A DNA stretch of 64,000 nt from Tetraselmis striata (taxonomy: Eukaryota; Chlorophyta; Chlorodendrophyceae; Chlorodendrales; Chlorodendraceae): the NCBI GenBank assembly GCA_006384855.1, contig VCJN01001271.1, positions 62,001 to 126,000 on the forward strand. The letters run 5' to 3'. The position numbers and the translations under genes are program-made. This document shows, piece by piece, positions 1 to 11,669 of the stretch. Below the pieces are notes generated by a model. That model ran no database searches. It saw only the letters and a list, made by a program, of their open reading frames with translations, and was not told the DNA's origin. Every line of letters starts with the position of its first letter. Positions within the stretch are counted from its first letter, which is position 1.

Positions 1-407
1 GCTGCCCCCTGTGGTGTGGCCTGGCCGCGACCTCACCCCCGGTCCGACGAGGAGAGTCCCACGCTTTGTTGGGGGGTAGGGGGGGGGGGGGGGGGGGGGG
101 GGGGGCGGATTTTCACACGCGCTCTTGTGCGGGCGCTGTCGGGAGCAGCAGCGCGGTGCCACACGCAGGAGTAAGCTGTTCCCTTGGTGGTCGCTAACGA
201 GCCGATCGAGAGCAAAGTCTACGGGGAAATTGCGAAATACACACGCAATTATACGGGCATTTCATCCGGGACATCGCGTCGCGTGTCTGTTCATACTCTG
301 CGCTCTCGCCTTATCCTCGCCTGTGCCATGCGAGGGCCTATTTCCTCGCAGCCCATGTGGGCAGCTCTACACGTACTCGTAGACAAACTGACGCCCCGCC
401 GCGGGCG

Positions 408-1589
408 ATGCAGGGTCAGCAGGTGAGCGAGCGGGACGCGTGGGCCAACAAGATGCGCCGGCTGCTGAGCCCGCCGGGCATGCTGGCGGAGGACGGCTCC
501 ATCAACCAGGACTTTTTCAAGCCCAAGCGCGTGATCGTGGTGGATCGCGAGGCGGGCAAGTGGGGCGAGGCGGAGTCAGCCCTGCTCTACCAGGTGCGCT
601 ACCCCCGTGCCCTCCTCGCCCCGTCTCGTCCTGTGTGCGCCAATTCCTCCGGCTCGCGCGGCACTGACGTAGCCGTAACGCTCTGGCCAGGGCATCCAGA
701 AGCACGGCATCGGCAAGTGGCGCGTGATCAGCGAGGAGTTGCTGCCAAAGGTGAGGCACGCCGATGCATGCGCCCCCCTCCCCGCTCCCCAGCCGCCCGC
801 CCACTTGGGAGCAGGCGGCCAGTTTGCGGCCGGCGCTTAGCTGCTGAGCGGGGCGCCCCTGGCGCGGGTCTCGCTTGTGCAGTGGGACGAGCAGGCGCTG
901 CGCGTCAAGGCGGCACGGCTGATGGGCAGCCAGAGCCTGGCTAGGTACATCGGCTGGACGGTGCGCTCCCCGCTGTCGCCCCCCCCCCCCCCCCCTTGAC
1001 ATCGATTCACCTCGCGTGCGGTCAAGGGGGGCCCGCATGAAAGATCAATACCACACGCCTGAAAACACAATTATAGAAAAATCGATCATTTTAGGAGGCG
1101 ACTCGTATCATTCCCCATAATCTGATCAGCGAATCGATTGTTACGCATTGAAGGGGGACCGGACCCCCGGACCCCTCAAATCATTACATATGATGATTTG
1201 GTTTCTATCATTTGGATGGCACAATAATTTAAACGAAGTCAGAGTGTGCTGGATGGGATCCAGGCATCGGATCCTTGGCTTTCACGCGCACCCCGCGCAG
1301 TGCCTTGGCCGCCCAGCTAGGATGGCCGCTGCCCATGCCAAACCCGCGGCCCCGCACCCCCGCAACCCCCTTAAGCATTGGGCCCGGCTTGCAGGGGGAC
1401 CGCGCGGCGGTGGAGGCGGAGCGCGCGCTCAATCGCGAGATCGGGGAGCAGACGGGGTGCTGGAAGGGCGGCGTGCTGGTGGAGGATGACAGCGGCAGTG
1501 TGGCGGCGGCGCTTGCAGCGAGGGGGCAGCAGGCGGCGCCGGCGCAGGTGTGTCCAGGCCCCTGCGGGAAAGATATCGTGTTGCCGTGA
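408..1589 (+). CDS. SANT/Myb-like nuclear protein (predicted, 4 exons)
   Basis: Predicted exons are 408-593, 691-750, 841-960 (or a shorter 883-960) and 1395-1589, with donors GTGCGC, GTGAGG and GTGCGC; all junctions keep frame. The product, about 136-140 residues, begins MQGQQVSERDAW and carries KPKRVIVVD, a helix-turn-helix-like stretch GIQKHGIGKWRVISEELLPK, then WDEQALRVKAARLMGSQS and a C-terminal CWKGGVLVEDD. Regularly spaced Trp and the KHGIGKWR motif are what one expects of a SANT/Myb repeat, and I recall similar small proteins in green algae, but no function is known to me. A poly-C tract sits about 20 nt inside intron 3. The last exon could instead splice on at 1547 (GTGTGT). No TGTAA signal is seen soon after the stop, so the 3' end is uncertain. 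Confidence 0.6.
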
Positions 1590-2538
1590 TGGCCCTTGCC
1601 GGCGCTCTCCACGCATGCCACGGTCTCCGCCGCCGCCGTCCACTTCCCGGCTTGTCTATGCACCCTTCCTCAGATTTGACATTTGTTACACCTTTATTCC
1701 CACCAGTCTTTCAACTGCATGAACCCGCCAAGGGTCGGCCGTATCCCGTAGCATGCAGCCCTCTGAAGGCCAGTTCCCTAGTAAGTTCCTGGGCGCAGTG
1801 CTGGTCTCCTTTGTATTCTCTTTTTCGATTATTTGGAACCCCCTCTCAACCCTATCCGTACACTGCCCCACTCTGGCTGCTAGGGTTTCCTCGTCGGACT
1901 CTAGCGCGCTGCAATACGGCCACATACTTGCGTCTGTCATCCCGAGTTAGTCACCAGCTCAGTAGGTCACCGGTTCGGCCGACAACGGCCCCCCAAGTTC
2001 GGCCCCCATGGGGCGACCACGGTGGCAAACCCTAGCATGCCGATGAACTGGAATTATTATATGTGGCAAGTTCAGACTTCGCTACACGTCAAAAATATGG
2101 TTTATACGGGGGTCGCCTCGAAACACGGGTCCGGAGTTGTCTTGGAAGACCAGAAAGTCCCCATTTCATAATTACACTTATGGACTAATGGACTGACCGG
2201 TAGCTAACGGTCACGAACATCTTCGGAAGTCGGCGGCGACACCGCGTGCATTCTTAGCCGACTGCATGAGAACCAGCATAGGGTCGACGGTGCCTGTCAT
2301 CCGCTGCATGCCACATCCTTCGCCAGCTGGGCCGCACCGTTCGTCTTCACTGCGTGATCCTGTCAGGCACTTTGCATGCCTGGATGTGCGCGCACATAAC
2401 GTAGTCGTACAAATGTCGTACGTCCTTGATTTCACTTTTTTGTATGTCGATGAGTGCTGCGGGTGCTCGTAGCGAGTAGTTCACCAAATCCAATACAATG
2501 TATCAAGTACGATACTCGAAATTTCTCACTGTACCGGT

Positions 2539-2662
2539 GTGAATTACAAAAAGGACAGTTCCCCAGAATTAGAAAATCAACACAGCAAGCCGCCTAAAAG
2601 CGGCCCGCATCCCGCATGAGGCGGGATGGATGAGTGATGCGCACACGGTTCAGAGTCCGGGC
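2539..2662. repeat. 124-bp SINE-like/foldback repeat with 12-bp target duplication
   Basis: The element runs from GTGAATTACAAAAAGG to GGTTCAGAGTCCGGGC. It is flanked by the exact 12-mer CACTGTACCGGT at 2527-2538 and 2663-2674, which looks like a target-site duplication. It contains two small hairpins (GCCGCCTAAAAGCGGC and CATCCCGCATGAGGCGGGATG). Related copies occur near 20.0-20.3, 41.7-42.0 and 58.1 kb, and a short fragment near 31.47 kb. GGTTCAGAGTCC only loosely resembles a Pol III B box, so SINE status is an inference. Confidence 0.65.
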
Positions 2663-3591
2663 CACTGTACCGGTAGTATCGGGACCTCCCGCAGTTTTCT
2701 TAGCTCTACCGGGCACCGTTCGGCCGGAACAGAGTGTAGGAAGACTAGTTTGAGCGCGGAGCCAGATTTTGACTTTCGCGATCAAACTCAAGTCTGTCCA
2801 ATGCACTAAAGTCTCAGAATGCCGTTGGAACGACCCCGCCGTCTCCTCGGACCTAGCAATATATATGCGGTCGTATTGCTTTTGAATGATTTACAAGTCG
2901 CAAGTAACGTAAAACACGAGGACTTTGCGGTTATTATATTATTTAGCATTATTTAGAATAATATGATGCTATTTTATATAAAAAGAATTCACGTATAAAC
3001 CCAAGACGAAGTGATATTGCACTAGGTAAATACGCTGTGTATTGGGCCGCACCTCCCCCCCCCGGCTGAGCCCCCCCCCCCCCCCCCCGGCCCCCTCTCC
3101 CACTTCAAGGCGGACCCATGAGGACGAGGCCAATGCGCGCAGCGCGCCCCCCGGCACACGAGCGCCGACTCCCTATTGACACGGGCGAGCCGTCTCGCGG
3201 TGGCATCCGCTGGGACTCTCTCAAGGCAACTCTTTGCTCCATTGGCGGAGCGCCGCAATTCGGCACGACATGTAACTTCAATTGGCCTTCAGAGGACGGC
3301 ATGCACCAGGCCCTGAAGCCATGCAACGGGCCCAGCCAAGCCAATGCGGGGTCAATCATGAAGACGGGCACCTAGCGTGTGGCGGCCGTGCCCGGGGGCA
3401 AGCGGTAACTCATCCCATTGTCATTGTGACGTCCATTTCGTGTGGTGCGGTCACAGCTCCGCCGCAGTGTTCCGCGGTGGGGCCGCCCAAGGCCACCGGG
3501 GCGCGCCACCGCGAGGGCGTCCATTTGCCGTCGTCATCCTTTTTTGGGCGGCTCCGATGGCGCTCGCGGTGGCGGGTGTCCGCCGCATCGA

Positions 3592-3596
3592 TTACA
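3592..3596 (-). terminator. Candidate TGTAA poly(A) signal of the dikinase gene
   Basis: TGTAA on the minus strand, 200 nt past the dikinase stop codon. TGTAA is the usual green-algal polyadenylation signal; no transcript evidence is available here. Confidence 0.45.
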
Positions 3597-3795
3597 TCCC
3601 CCCCCCCCCCCCCCCTCTCCCTTTTTTCATCCCTGGGACAACACGCAAGCCGTGCCCTCATGTCACTACTTTGCCTTCCTCACGCCATTTCGTCGCAACG
3701 CCATCTCCTTGCTTCCCGGAATTGTCTTGTCGTCTCTTTTCTTCACGGCCTTCTCCTCACAGCCCGCCCTCGTTCCGCCTCGCGCCGGGCCTCCT

Positions 3796-4330
3796 TCACA
3801 GCACCTGCGGGCGGCTCTGCACGACGTACAGCTCCCCGCCGATCAGCGCGCCCTCGATGTCCTGCGGTGCGCCGCCCATCGCCGCCTCCATGGCACGCGC
3901 CGCGTCGGCCAGCTGCGCCATCATGGCCTCCGCGGCGCCCGCGTCCCAGAAGAGCGGCTCGCTGGTGTAGTCGACCGCCGCCTCCACGGCCGGCGAGCTC
4001 ATCACGCTGTCGTACAGCCCCGCGCCCGCAAAGCCCTGCACACGTGCCCACAGCAGGCGACCATGCTGGGGTCAAAAGGCGCGGCGGGGGTGGGCTGGGT
4101 CCGGGGGGGGCGCCCTTGGATCACCACATCCCGGAGGCGTCGGGGGCAGTTGTCCGCACGCAAAGGGCAACAGGATATCTCTGGCACGGGATGGGCCACG
4201 CTGTGGGTTTGGTGGTGTATAATGTGAGAGTGTCCGCATGCCGGCGTGTGCCCGCCATCTCTCCTAGTGGCGCTAACGCACCTAAATTGGCGAAATTGGC
4301 TGCAAGACAAGCCCCCCCCCCCCCCCCCCC

Positions 4331-4375
<45 letters not shown>

Positions 4376-7300
4376 AGATACAAATAGATATATATCGAAC
4401 TTGTGGAACCGAGGCAGACCCGCGAGGCTGCCCCCAAAAGCCCCCGTTTGTTGTCTTTGCGTTGGAGAATCGGCACGCAGTGAAGCACCGCTTAATGGAG
4501 TGCCCCAGCTTAAGACCATAGGTAGATAGGGGCGGCAAGAGGCAATAAAGGAGTGGACAGCGAGGGGAGGAGGCGGGGGGGGGGGGAGGCGCACCTCCAG
4601 GTCCTCTCCGTTGGAGTCGGAGCGCGCGATGATGGTGCCGGCGCCGGGCGAAGAGAGGCTGAGCACCTTGGAGGGGTACGACAGCATGGTGGGCGCGCCG
4701 CCGGCGGGCGCGGAGAAGGTGAGCGCCGAGCCGGGCGCGTTGCCCACCAGCACCTCGCCCAGCCCGCGCACCACCTCGCCCACCACCTCGCCGCGCGCGC
4801 CTGCGGGGGGCGGCCCGCACCGCAGCGCGCACCACACGGGGGCAACGTTAGCGCTGCCACCCTCGCGTGCGATAAGGAGAGGGCGGGCGGCCGGAAGCCG
4901 GGCCCGAGCAGGAGCCTGACAGGCCGATTCATGGCGTGCATCCGGAAGCGCATCACCCGTGCCGCTTCTTGACGCCTCCCGAGGCGCACAAGCAGGGCAA
5001 GCACGCCTGCGGGCGCCGGCGCGGCAAAAAGCAGACTGCTAACGGGGACCCGCCCTGCCTGCCGGAGGTCAAATGTGGGCGAAACGGTAGCGGAACCAAC
5101 GCGAATGCGCTCATCTTGCTCGAACCGCCCGGCCCGGGCACCTGAGCGAGCTCGACACCGTGCTGCCTGGACGGTCCCCGGCACGGCACTCGCTGATAAC
5201 AACGGGGGGCTGACAACCGCCGGTACCCATGCAAACACCCGCATGCTCCCCCCGACGAAGGGTCACCGCCGCCTCAGAGAAGCAGCCGCGCGTTGTGTTT
5301 GCGGTACGGTGCTGGGATCCCCCCCCCCCCCCCCCAAGTCAGGAACACGTCGTGTGATGAAACCTGCCGGGATGAATGCACCCCTTATCCAAGCTGCCTA
5401 GATGACACACCTCGATGCCGCAACAACTACAGAAACTGCATGTTTCCTAGGCACCAGAATCAAACTCAATGGCCCGGTGTGCAGTCGCCGCACTTGCCGC
5501 TACCATACATCCAGTGACCTACCTCCCCCTCTCTCTGTTGATCTTGAAGACATGGGGGGAGGGGGAGAGGGGGGGGGGGGGGGGGAGAGCGCAGGCAGCG
5601 GGCATGGCGCACCCGTGATGGGGTTGGCGGTGTGCAGCACAAACGCGTACTCCGAGGGCAGCATCTCCTGCAGCAGCACCGCCATGTGCAGGTCGCTGTC
5701 GGGGATGCCGTTGGCGCGGCGGCTCAGCCACGCGCGGTCGCTCCACTGCGCACCGCCGCCACCGGGGAGAGGGGGGGGGGGGGGGGGTCAGCCGGCCGCA
5801 CTGGAGTGACAGGGTGATGGTAGGGGCATGCGGGGGGGCTCCACGTTGGGCTCCACTATGCGGGCATGTTTTTTTTTTTTTTTTTTTTTAATCCGGCGGT
5901 CGCGGCGGCTGGCAATATGAGTGCAGCTGCTCCCCTCGGGAGGCGAGAAAAAATCACTTCTCGCGGTCTTGTGTGCCGCTGTACCCTAAACTATTAACCT
6001 ACTGACCTAGTCTGGATAACCTCAAACCTAGGACGGCTTGAATGACCGCTGGCGCCGGCGCGGAAACAGGGACACTGCGAATAAGGACATGCCCAGCCTG
6101 CCAGAGGCCAGGCTGCAGACGAAACTGGTACGGAACTGCAGCAAAGGGTCTAAGTATGGGTTGCACGCATGCCCGGTTCCAGGCCGGTGATGAGGGTCAC
6201 TCTTGTGGGTGCGGCGGCACCCGTAGCCGGACCGACAGTTTCCGCACTGCCGTCGCTGAGCGCAAAAGCAAAGCGGCGGGCTGCTGAAGAAAACATCGGT
6301 GGTACTGTCCGCGACAGTGCGATGTTGCTGCATGACAGTGCGATGAATCAAGTGTGCTAGGCGGAGCAGCAACCGAGGAGCGGGACACTGCCCCCGGATC
6401 GGTGATGCGTCCGGACGCGCGCTCGAACCCACTGCCGGCACTCGCAGCACTGTCACTGGCCAGACAGGTTGGTGGTGGGAGGGGGGGGGGGGGGGGGGGG
6501 ATGCCGTCGCCTCACCTTGGATGCCCAGACCTCCTTGACGGCCGCCCACACGTCCTTCCACCCGCCGGCCTCGCCAGCCCACTCGCCCGCTCTGCCGGGA
6601 CGCCCGGGGGGGAAAGAGGGGGGGGAAGGGGGTTCAGCTCCCTCTTCCCGCGCGCGGGGCCCAAGCTTCCCATGAGGAGGGCGGACGGTCTCGGCGTGCT
6701 GCCCCCGCCACTACACGTAACCGGGTTCTCGAGTCGCAAAAACGGTGAACTGATTAGTGCCGTTGAGACAGACTTCAGAGTTCAGAGCTGTCAGGAATGA
6801 CCACATGCGGTCAGTCCTGGCCTATTTATGGATGGCTCTCAGCTGCCTCATGGCAGCTGAGCTAACTGGCGGGGCTGCCTTGTCAGTCCCGGTCAGCACG
6901 CTGGTGTCAACATGGCAAAAAGCCAGCAGGAACATCAGCTGCCCCCCACCTACTAGTACATTTAAAATTTATAAATTTCTAATCCCGTATTCAATTATTG
7001 ACTGATTTCTTGCCTCAATGCGTGGCATCAGCACTAAAACCCTGCGTGGCTTATGGCTGCGCCATCACCAAAATTGCCATTCCGTGATGCCTTCGTGGCG
7101 TGCTCTGATGCAATGCGGGATGGATACAGTCCTGTCTTCACAAGGACTGGACTTTCGTGGTAGTCGAAAGCACCAATGCGCAGCAAACCCAGAGCGGTGG
7201 GGGCGGCAGGCAGGCATATAGGTGGGCGTCATTGGGGGGGGGACAAGGCGGGGAGCCGTACCCGGGCAGGCCAGCCTTTGCGGCGGCACCGCTCAGCTCC

Positions 7301-10300
7301 GCAGCCAGGCCTGCATGAGCGCAGCCGTGCACAGAGGCGGTGAGGCGGTGCGGGGCCGTTTCTGGTTCAGAGTCATGGGCAACGTACCACGGTGGCGGAG
7401 GGGCCAAGCCACACACACCATGAAACACGGTCCCCAAATAGACGCCGAGGCAGGCACGGCTCTATCGGGTGTGGTTGCCCAGGAACGATACGCACCGAGC
7501 ACAACTCACTCTGCCAATGCATCGACGTACATGCGGTCACATAATGCAGATGCAGCCATATGCAGCCACATGCCTTAATGATGCTCTTCCGCCCCGGCAA
7601 TTCCATCATCGTGCTACCCCCCCCCCCCCTCTCCTCCTCTACATCCGAGAGCAGCTTGAGGCCAGCGCGGCTTGTAGCCAAGTAAGGAAGGGAAGGGAAG
7701 CCCTAGCACGGAACTCCAGCCCCGCGAGGCCAGTCGGGGCGTCATCCGTGAGTCAGCATGTGTATGTGTGTGTGTGTGTGGGGGGGGGGGGGTGTCCTCA
7801 CCCGACGGGGCCGCGATGTTGCCAATTGCCTGGCGGATGGCGGCCAGCTCCTTGGCGGGCAGCCCGGGTGCGGAGGCCGCGGTGCTCAGCGTCTGCAGCG
7901 CCTCCTCGTACCTGCGCCGCACAGGGAGGGCCGCTGCCTCAGACGCAGCAACAGCTGGACACAGCGTTGGGCGTTGGCAGGATCGATTTCTCATTCGGAT
8001 GGGACGCGTGGGGGTTGTAGGACGGGCGGCAGGGGCGGGCGGGGGAACACGCGCTGCCACGCTTGGCAACCATCGGGGCGCTTGCTGCATGGCGGACCAC
8101 ATCAGCCACCATAACCACCGTGGGCGGAACCAGTGAGCCTCCTCGCGCGTCCTGACCGTTGCCTTTTACCTCAGCTGATACGATTGCCTGATTGCATTCG
8201 TGGCAAAGTAGTACCTGATAGCTAGGGTACGGTAGACTTGCACCGCACACACACCATGTATCTATCTACGGGTGCGGAGGCGGAAATAAGAACAACTGCG
8301 AATAAGAGCCTATTGCCCTGCCTGCCAGAGGTTGAATGCAGAGAAAACTGCACCGGAACTATCTCGAATGTTCTTTTGAGTTGCTAGCAACCCCATTTTT
8401 ATGCCTGTAACAAGGGTTCTTATAAAGTACGTCGGCGCCCGTATCTATCAATAAATCTATCTATCTATCTATCTATCTGTATGCTATAAATATAAGCAAG
8501 AGTAGCACATTTGTGTCCCTCTAGAATCGCCGCCTGATAAAGAAAGAGGATACATGAGCCAGAAACGGGACGATGACGAATCAGTTGCATGGGCAAGCAA
8601 AGCGGGGGCTGTGCATTGGCAGTTGGGGAAGCGGGTGGCGGTCGGTGGGGGCGAGGCGGCGGCCGCACTTGGCCTTGGCGGCGCCGTCCGCGTTGAGCGC
8701 CTTGTCGAAGGCGCCGTACGGCAGCGCCACGGAGGAGGGCACCTTGATGCCGGGCGGGAGGGCCGCCTTGAGCGCCGCCAGCCCCTTGCTCTTGCCGCCC
8801 ACCTGGCGGAGGTTAGTGGGAGGGGCAGTCACGGTCAGGGCTGACGCTGCGCTCACCGCACCAGCGGTTTTGCTCGGCGGGTCCAAAAAAAGTAGTGAAC
8901 TGTTCGGCAGCATCACGTCCGCACATCTGTCCATTCATTGTGAACTCTGATGGATTTCGGGATACACATCGTTTCTCGCTCTTTTGGGGGGACAAATACA
9001 CAGGCATCCCTTTCACTCAATTATTTGAGTTTGCAGGTAAATAATTGCACTGTTTTGCAACATCGGTTTTCGAGGTGTAGACAGTTACATTTCCATATCA
9101 ATATAGTGCTTCACTCTGCGGGGGGGGGGGGGGTGGTGGTGGTGGTGGTGGTGGTGTGTGTGTGTGTGTGTGTGTGTGGAGGGGGGGGGGGGGGGTTAAA
9201 AGCAATCATGTATAGCGAACCAAAAGCGTGGGTATGGTATGTAGGGCGGATCCAGGGCTTCCCGAGTGGCGGTTGGCTGGCGATTCTGGGGCGTCCGTCA
9301 GTCATTCGCGCGCGTTCCGTCTTCTGACAATAACCGACTCCTAATAAGCGCGCAGCGATACACACACGGGTTGCGGCAAGATACCGATCGAAGAACAGCG
9401 GGGAGGGGAGTGAGGGTGGAAGTAGGCGCACCGAAGCGCTGCCAACAAAGTCGCTCTCCGGGATGACCCAGGACGGCGGCGGCATGGGGGGCTGGCTGAG
9501 GTGCACGCGCGGCGCGCCGCCCCCGCCGTTGGTGGACGCGCCGCCCGCGGGCTCCGCGGCGGTCGTCATGCTCACGCCGCCGTCCTGCGAGAGGCGAACC
9601 TCCGCGAAGCCGCCCGCCATGCCGCGCATCGCATCGAGCGCGGCGCTGTCACGGCAGCTGGCCAGCAGCACACCCTGCATCGGCCGCGGAGGTTGGGGCG
9701 GGGGGCAGCAACGTCAGGGGGCGTAACCCCTCGCCTGTGACTCTTTCTCGGGGGTGGATGGCAAGCTGCCGTTTCTCTCTCGGTGCGTAGTTGAGTGCTG
9801 CCGCTTTCGCTGTCTCATTCTCAATGAAATGTAGTTAACAGTGCTGCCGCTGTTGCTCCCTCTCTCTCTCTCTCTCTCTCTCCCTCTCTCTCGCTCTCAA
9901 ATCTCCTTGACACACGCATGACCTGCCAAGGTGCTCTGTTGCTCTCGCTCCATAATCGACTGTCATGCAACGTCTTGACAGTCATGAGCAGCCAGAATGG
10001 GTTTCGGCCAAAGGACAGAAGGAAGCAAGGGGGAAGCACATGATTAACTGCATTGGCTCCACCGCAGATGACATGCCGAGGAATTAAGGAATTGGGTTCT
10101 TAGCGTTTAGGGTTTTAGGGTTATATAGGCGCCGTTATATTGGCGGTTAAATTGGCGCCGGGGGGGTGAGGGAGCGCGCCTGGCCCCTGGCACGGATGGC
10201 AATGTGGCTGAGGATGTCGGTAATGGAGGCCGAGATCACGGCGACGACGCCCTGCGGCACGTCCTCCAGCCCGCCCAGCTGATCGGAGATCACAACGGTG

Positions 10301-11379
10301 GGCACGTCGAAAGTCTGGCCCTGCAGGTGGTTTGGCGTCATCCAGGCACACGCCAAACAGAAGGGAAACATAAGGAGCCGCCATGCCATGGGGCGCCCAT
10401 CCGAGCGCCGACGCGTCGCCATTGAATCATGTCAATCACCGAAGACGCGGGGCAAGTGCTCAAGTTGACAGTGACCCCGGGTGTTGTAGCACGTAACAGG
10501 CGGTTTGGTGTATGTTCTCAAGTGGGAACATATACAGCCGCTCTGCTGGCATCATGGCATTCAGAAAAGAGGTGCGAGCAGGTTGGGGGGGGGGGGGGGG
10601 GGCTCGGAGCATAATGTGTATATATTGCCAAGGCGAGAGGAACATGGTGGTGGTGGTGTGTGTGTGTGTGTGTGTGTGTGTGTTGGGGAGGGGGGGGGGG
10701 GGGGGGGGGGGGCAGCAGTACCTGGATGTCCGCCAAGTTGGTGACGAGCACCTTTGCGACCGGCGGGCTGGCAGCGGAGACGATCTGCAGGGCCGGTGCA
10801 GAGGGGCGCGGGGCTCAGCATGAGATACTGACCCCCTACTTTTTTGCTCGGTGACACCGTCCCTTGCATAGCGCTCCAAGCGTGTCTCTTGGGAGCACTG
10901 ACGTGACGCTTATCAAATATACAACGTAAGTACAGTAGATAAATACTTCGCTGCAGCATGAGTATCCATGGTGGCGTGTCGGTGCCGTGTGCGCAGAATC
11001 CGCTGTGTACGGGGTGGTGGTACATAGGTGCGTGGTGACTAGCGTCACATATCTACCGGGACATGCATTAATAGCAATCAAAGGCTGATGAACACTGAAC
11101 ATACGGGAAACAATTGGCGTTGGATAATGATAGATGGCGTTCCTGGTTTGCAGGACTTCGCTCTATGTGATATCAACGAGTGTTCCCTTCCTGTACGCAT
11201 GTGCCCCCCGAATGCAAATCAGTAACGACCGCGTAATGCCTTCACTTGTATCGGCCCCCCGCCCCTCCTACATCTCACCCCGCTAACCTTCTGCCGCATC
11301 GAAGGCAGACACACGATCGAGTTGCGGACGGGAAGGCTGGCGATATCAGTGGGTCAGTCAATTAGTCCGCCAGCCTCCA

Positions 11380-11434
<55 letters not shown>

Positions 11435-11638
11435 CTGTGCAGATAGATGCACATTGCCGGCAAGGATGATAGACTTATTTGGGCGGCCCAGGACCGGGGC
11501 TCTGCCTCCGCCGGTGCCGATAAGAAGAACTGGTTTAATTTCTTCAAGTGAGCCATGTACCGCCATACTCTGGGTTGTATCTCTTGTGGACTATGCACGC
11601 CTGCATGTGTGGTTGTGTGTGTGTGTGTGTGTGATGGA

Positions 11639-11669
<31 letters not shown>

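Larger units (their letters stand above)
1590..3795. other. Intergenic region between the SANT-like gene and the dikinase 3' end
   Basis: No gene is supported here. It holds one SINE-like repeat (2539-2662), an AT-rich stretch around 2900-3000, and C/G homopolymers at 3053-3090 and 3599-3615. Reading frames in this stretch are short and lack recognisable motifs. Confidence 0.6.
9675..10179 (-). other. Probable GC-AG intron next to the catalytic exon of GWD
   Basis: The exon holding the catalytic His ends ...RARGQ and is followed by GCGCGC rather than GT. The next exon starts after GATGCAG with GVLLASC. The joined protein RARGQGVLLASC aligns residue for residue, as I recall the family, with RARNSKICFATC of plant GWD1, and no nearby GT keeps frame. 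The intron also holds a CT repeat (9858-9899) and two telomere-like heptamers. Confidence 0.6.

Noticed and set aside
2640..2662. tRNA gene from GGTTCAGAGTCC
   Set aside because: No cloverleaf can be built and the B box has mismatches; it is part of a repeat.
9111..9190. Long frames full of Pro or Gly runs across G/C tracts (many in 3-13 kb)
   Set aside because: They are translations of homopolymers and microsatellites inside dikinase introns, antisense or out of frame to the real exons.
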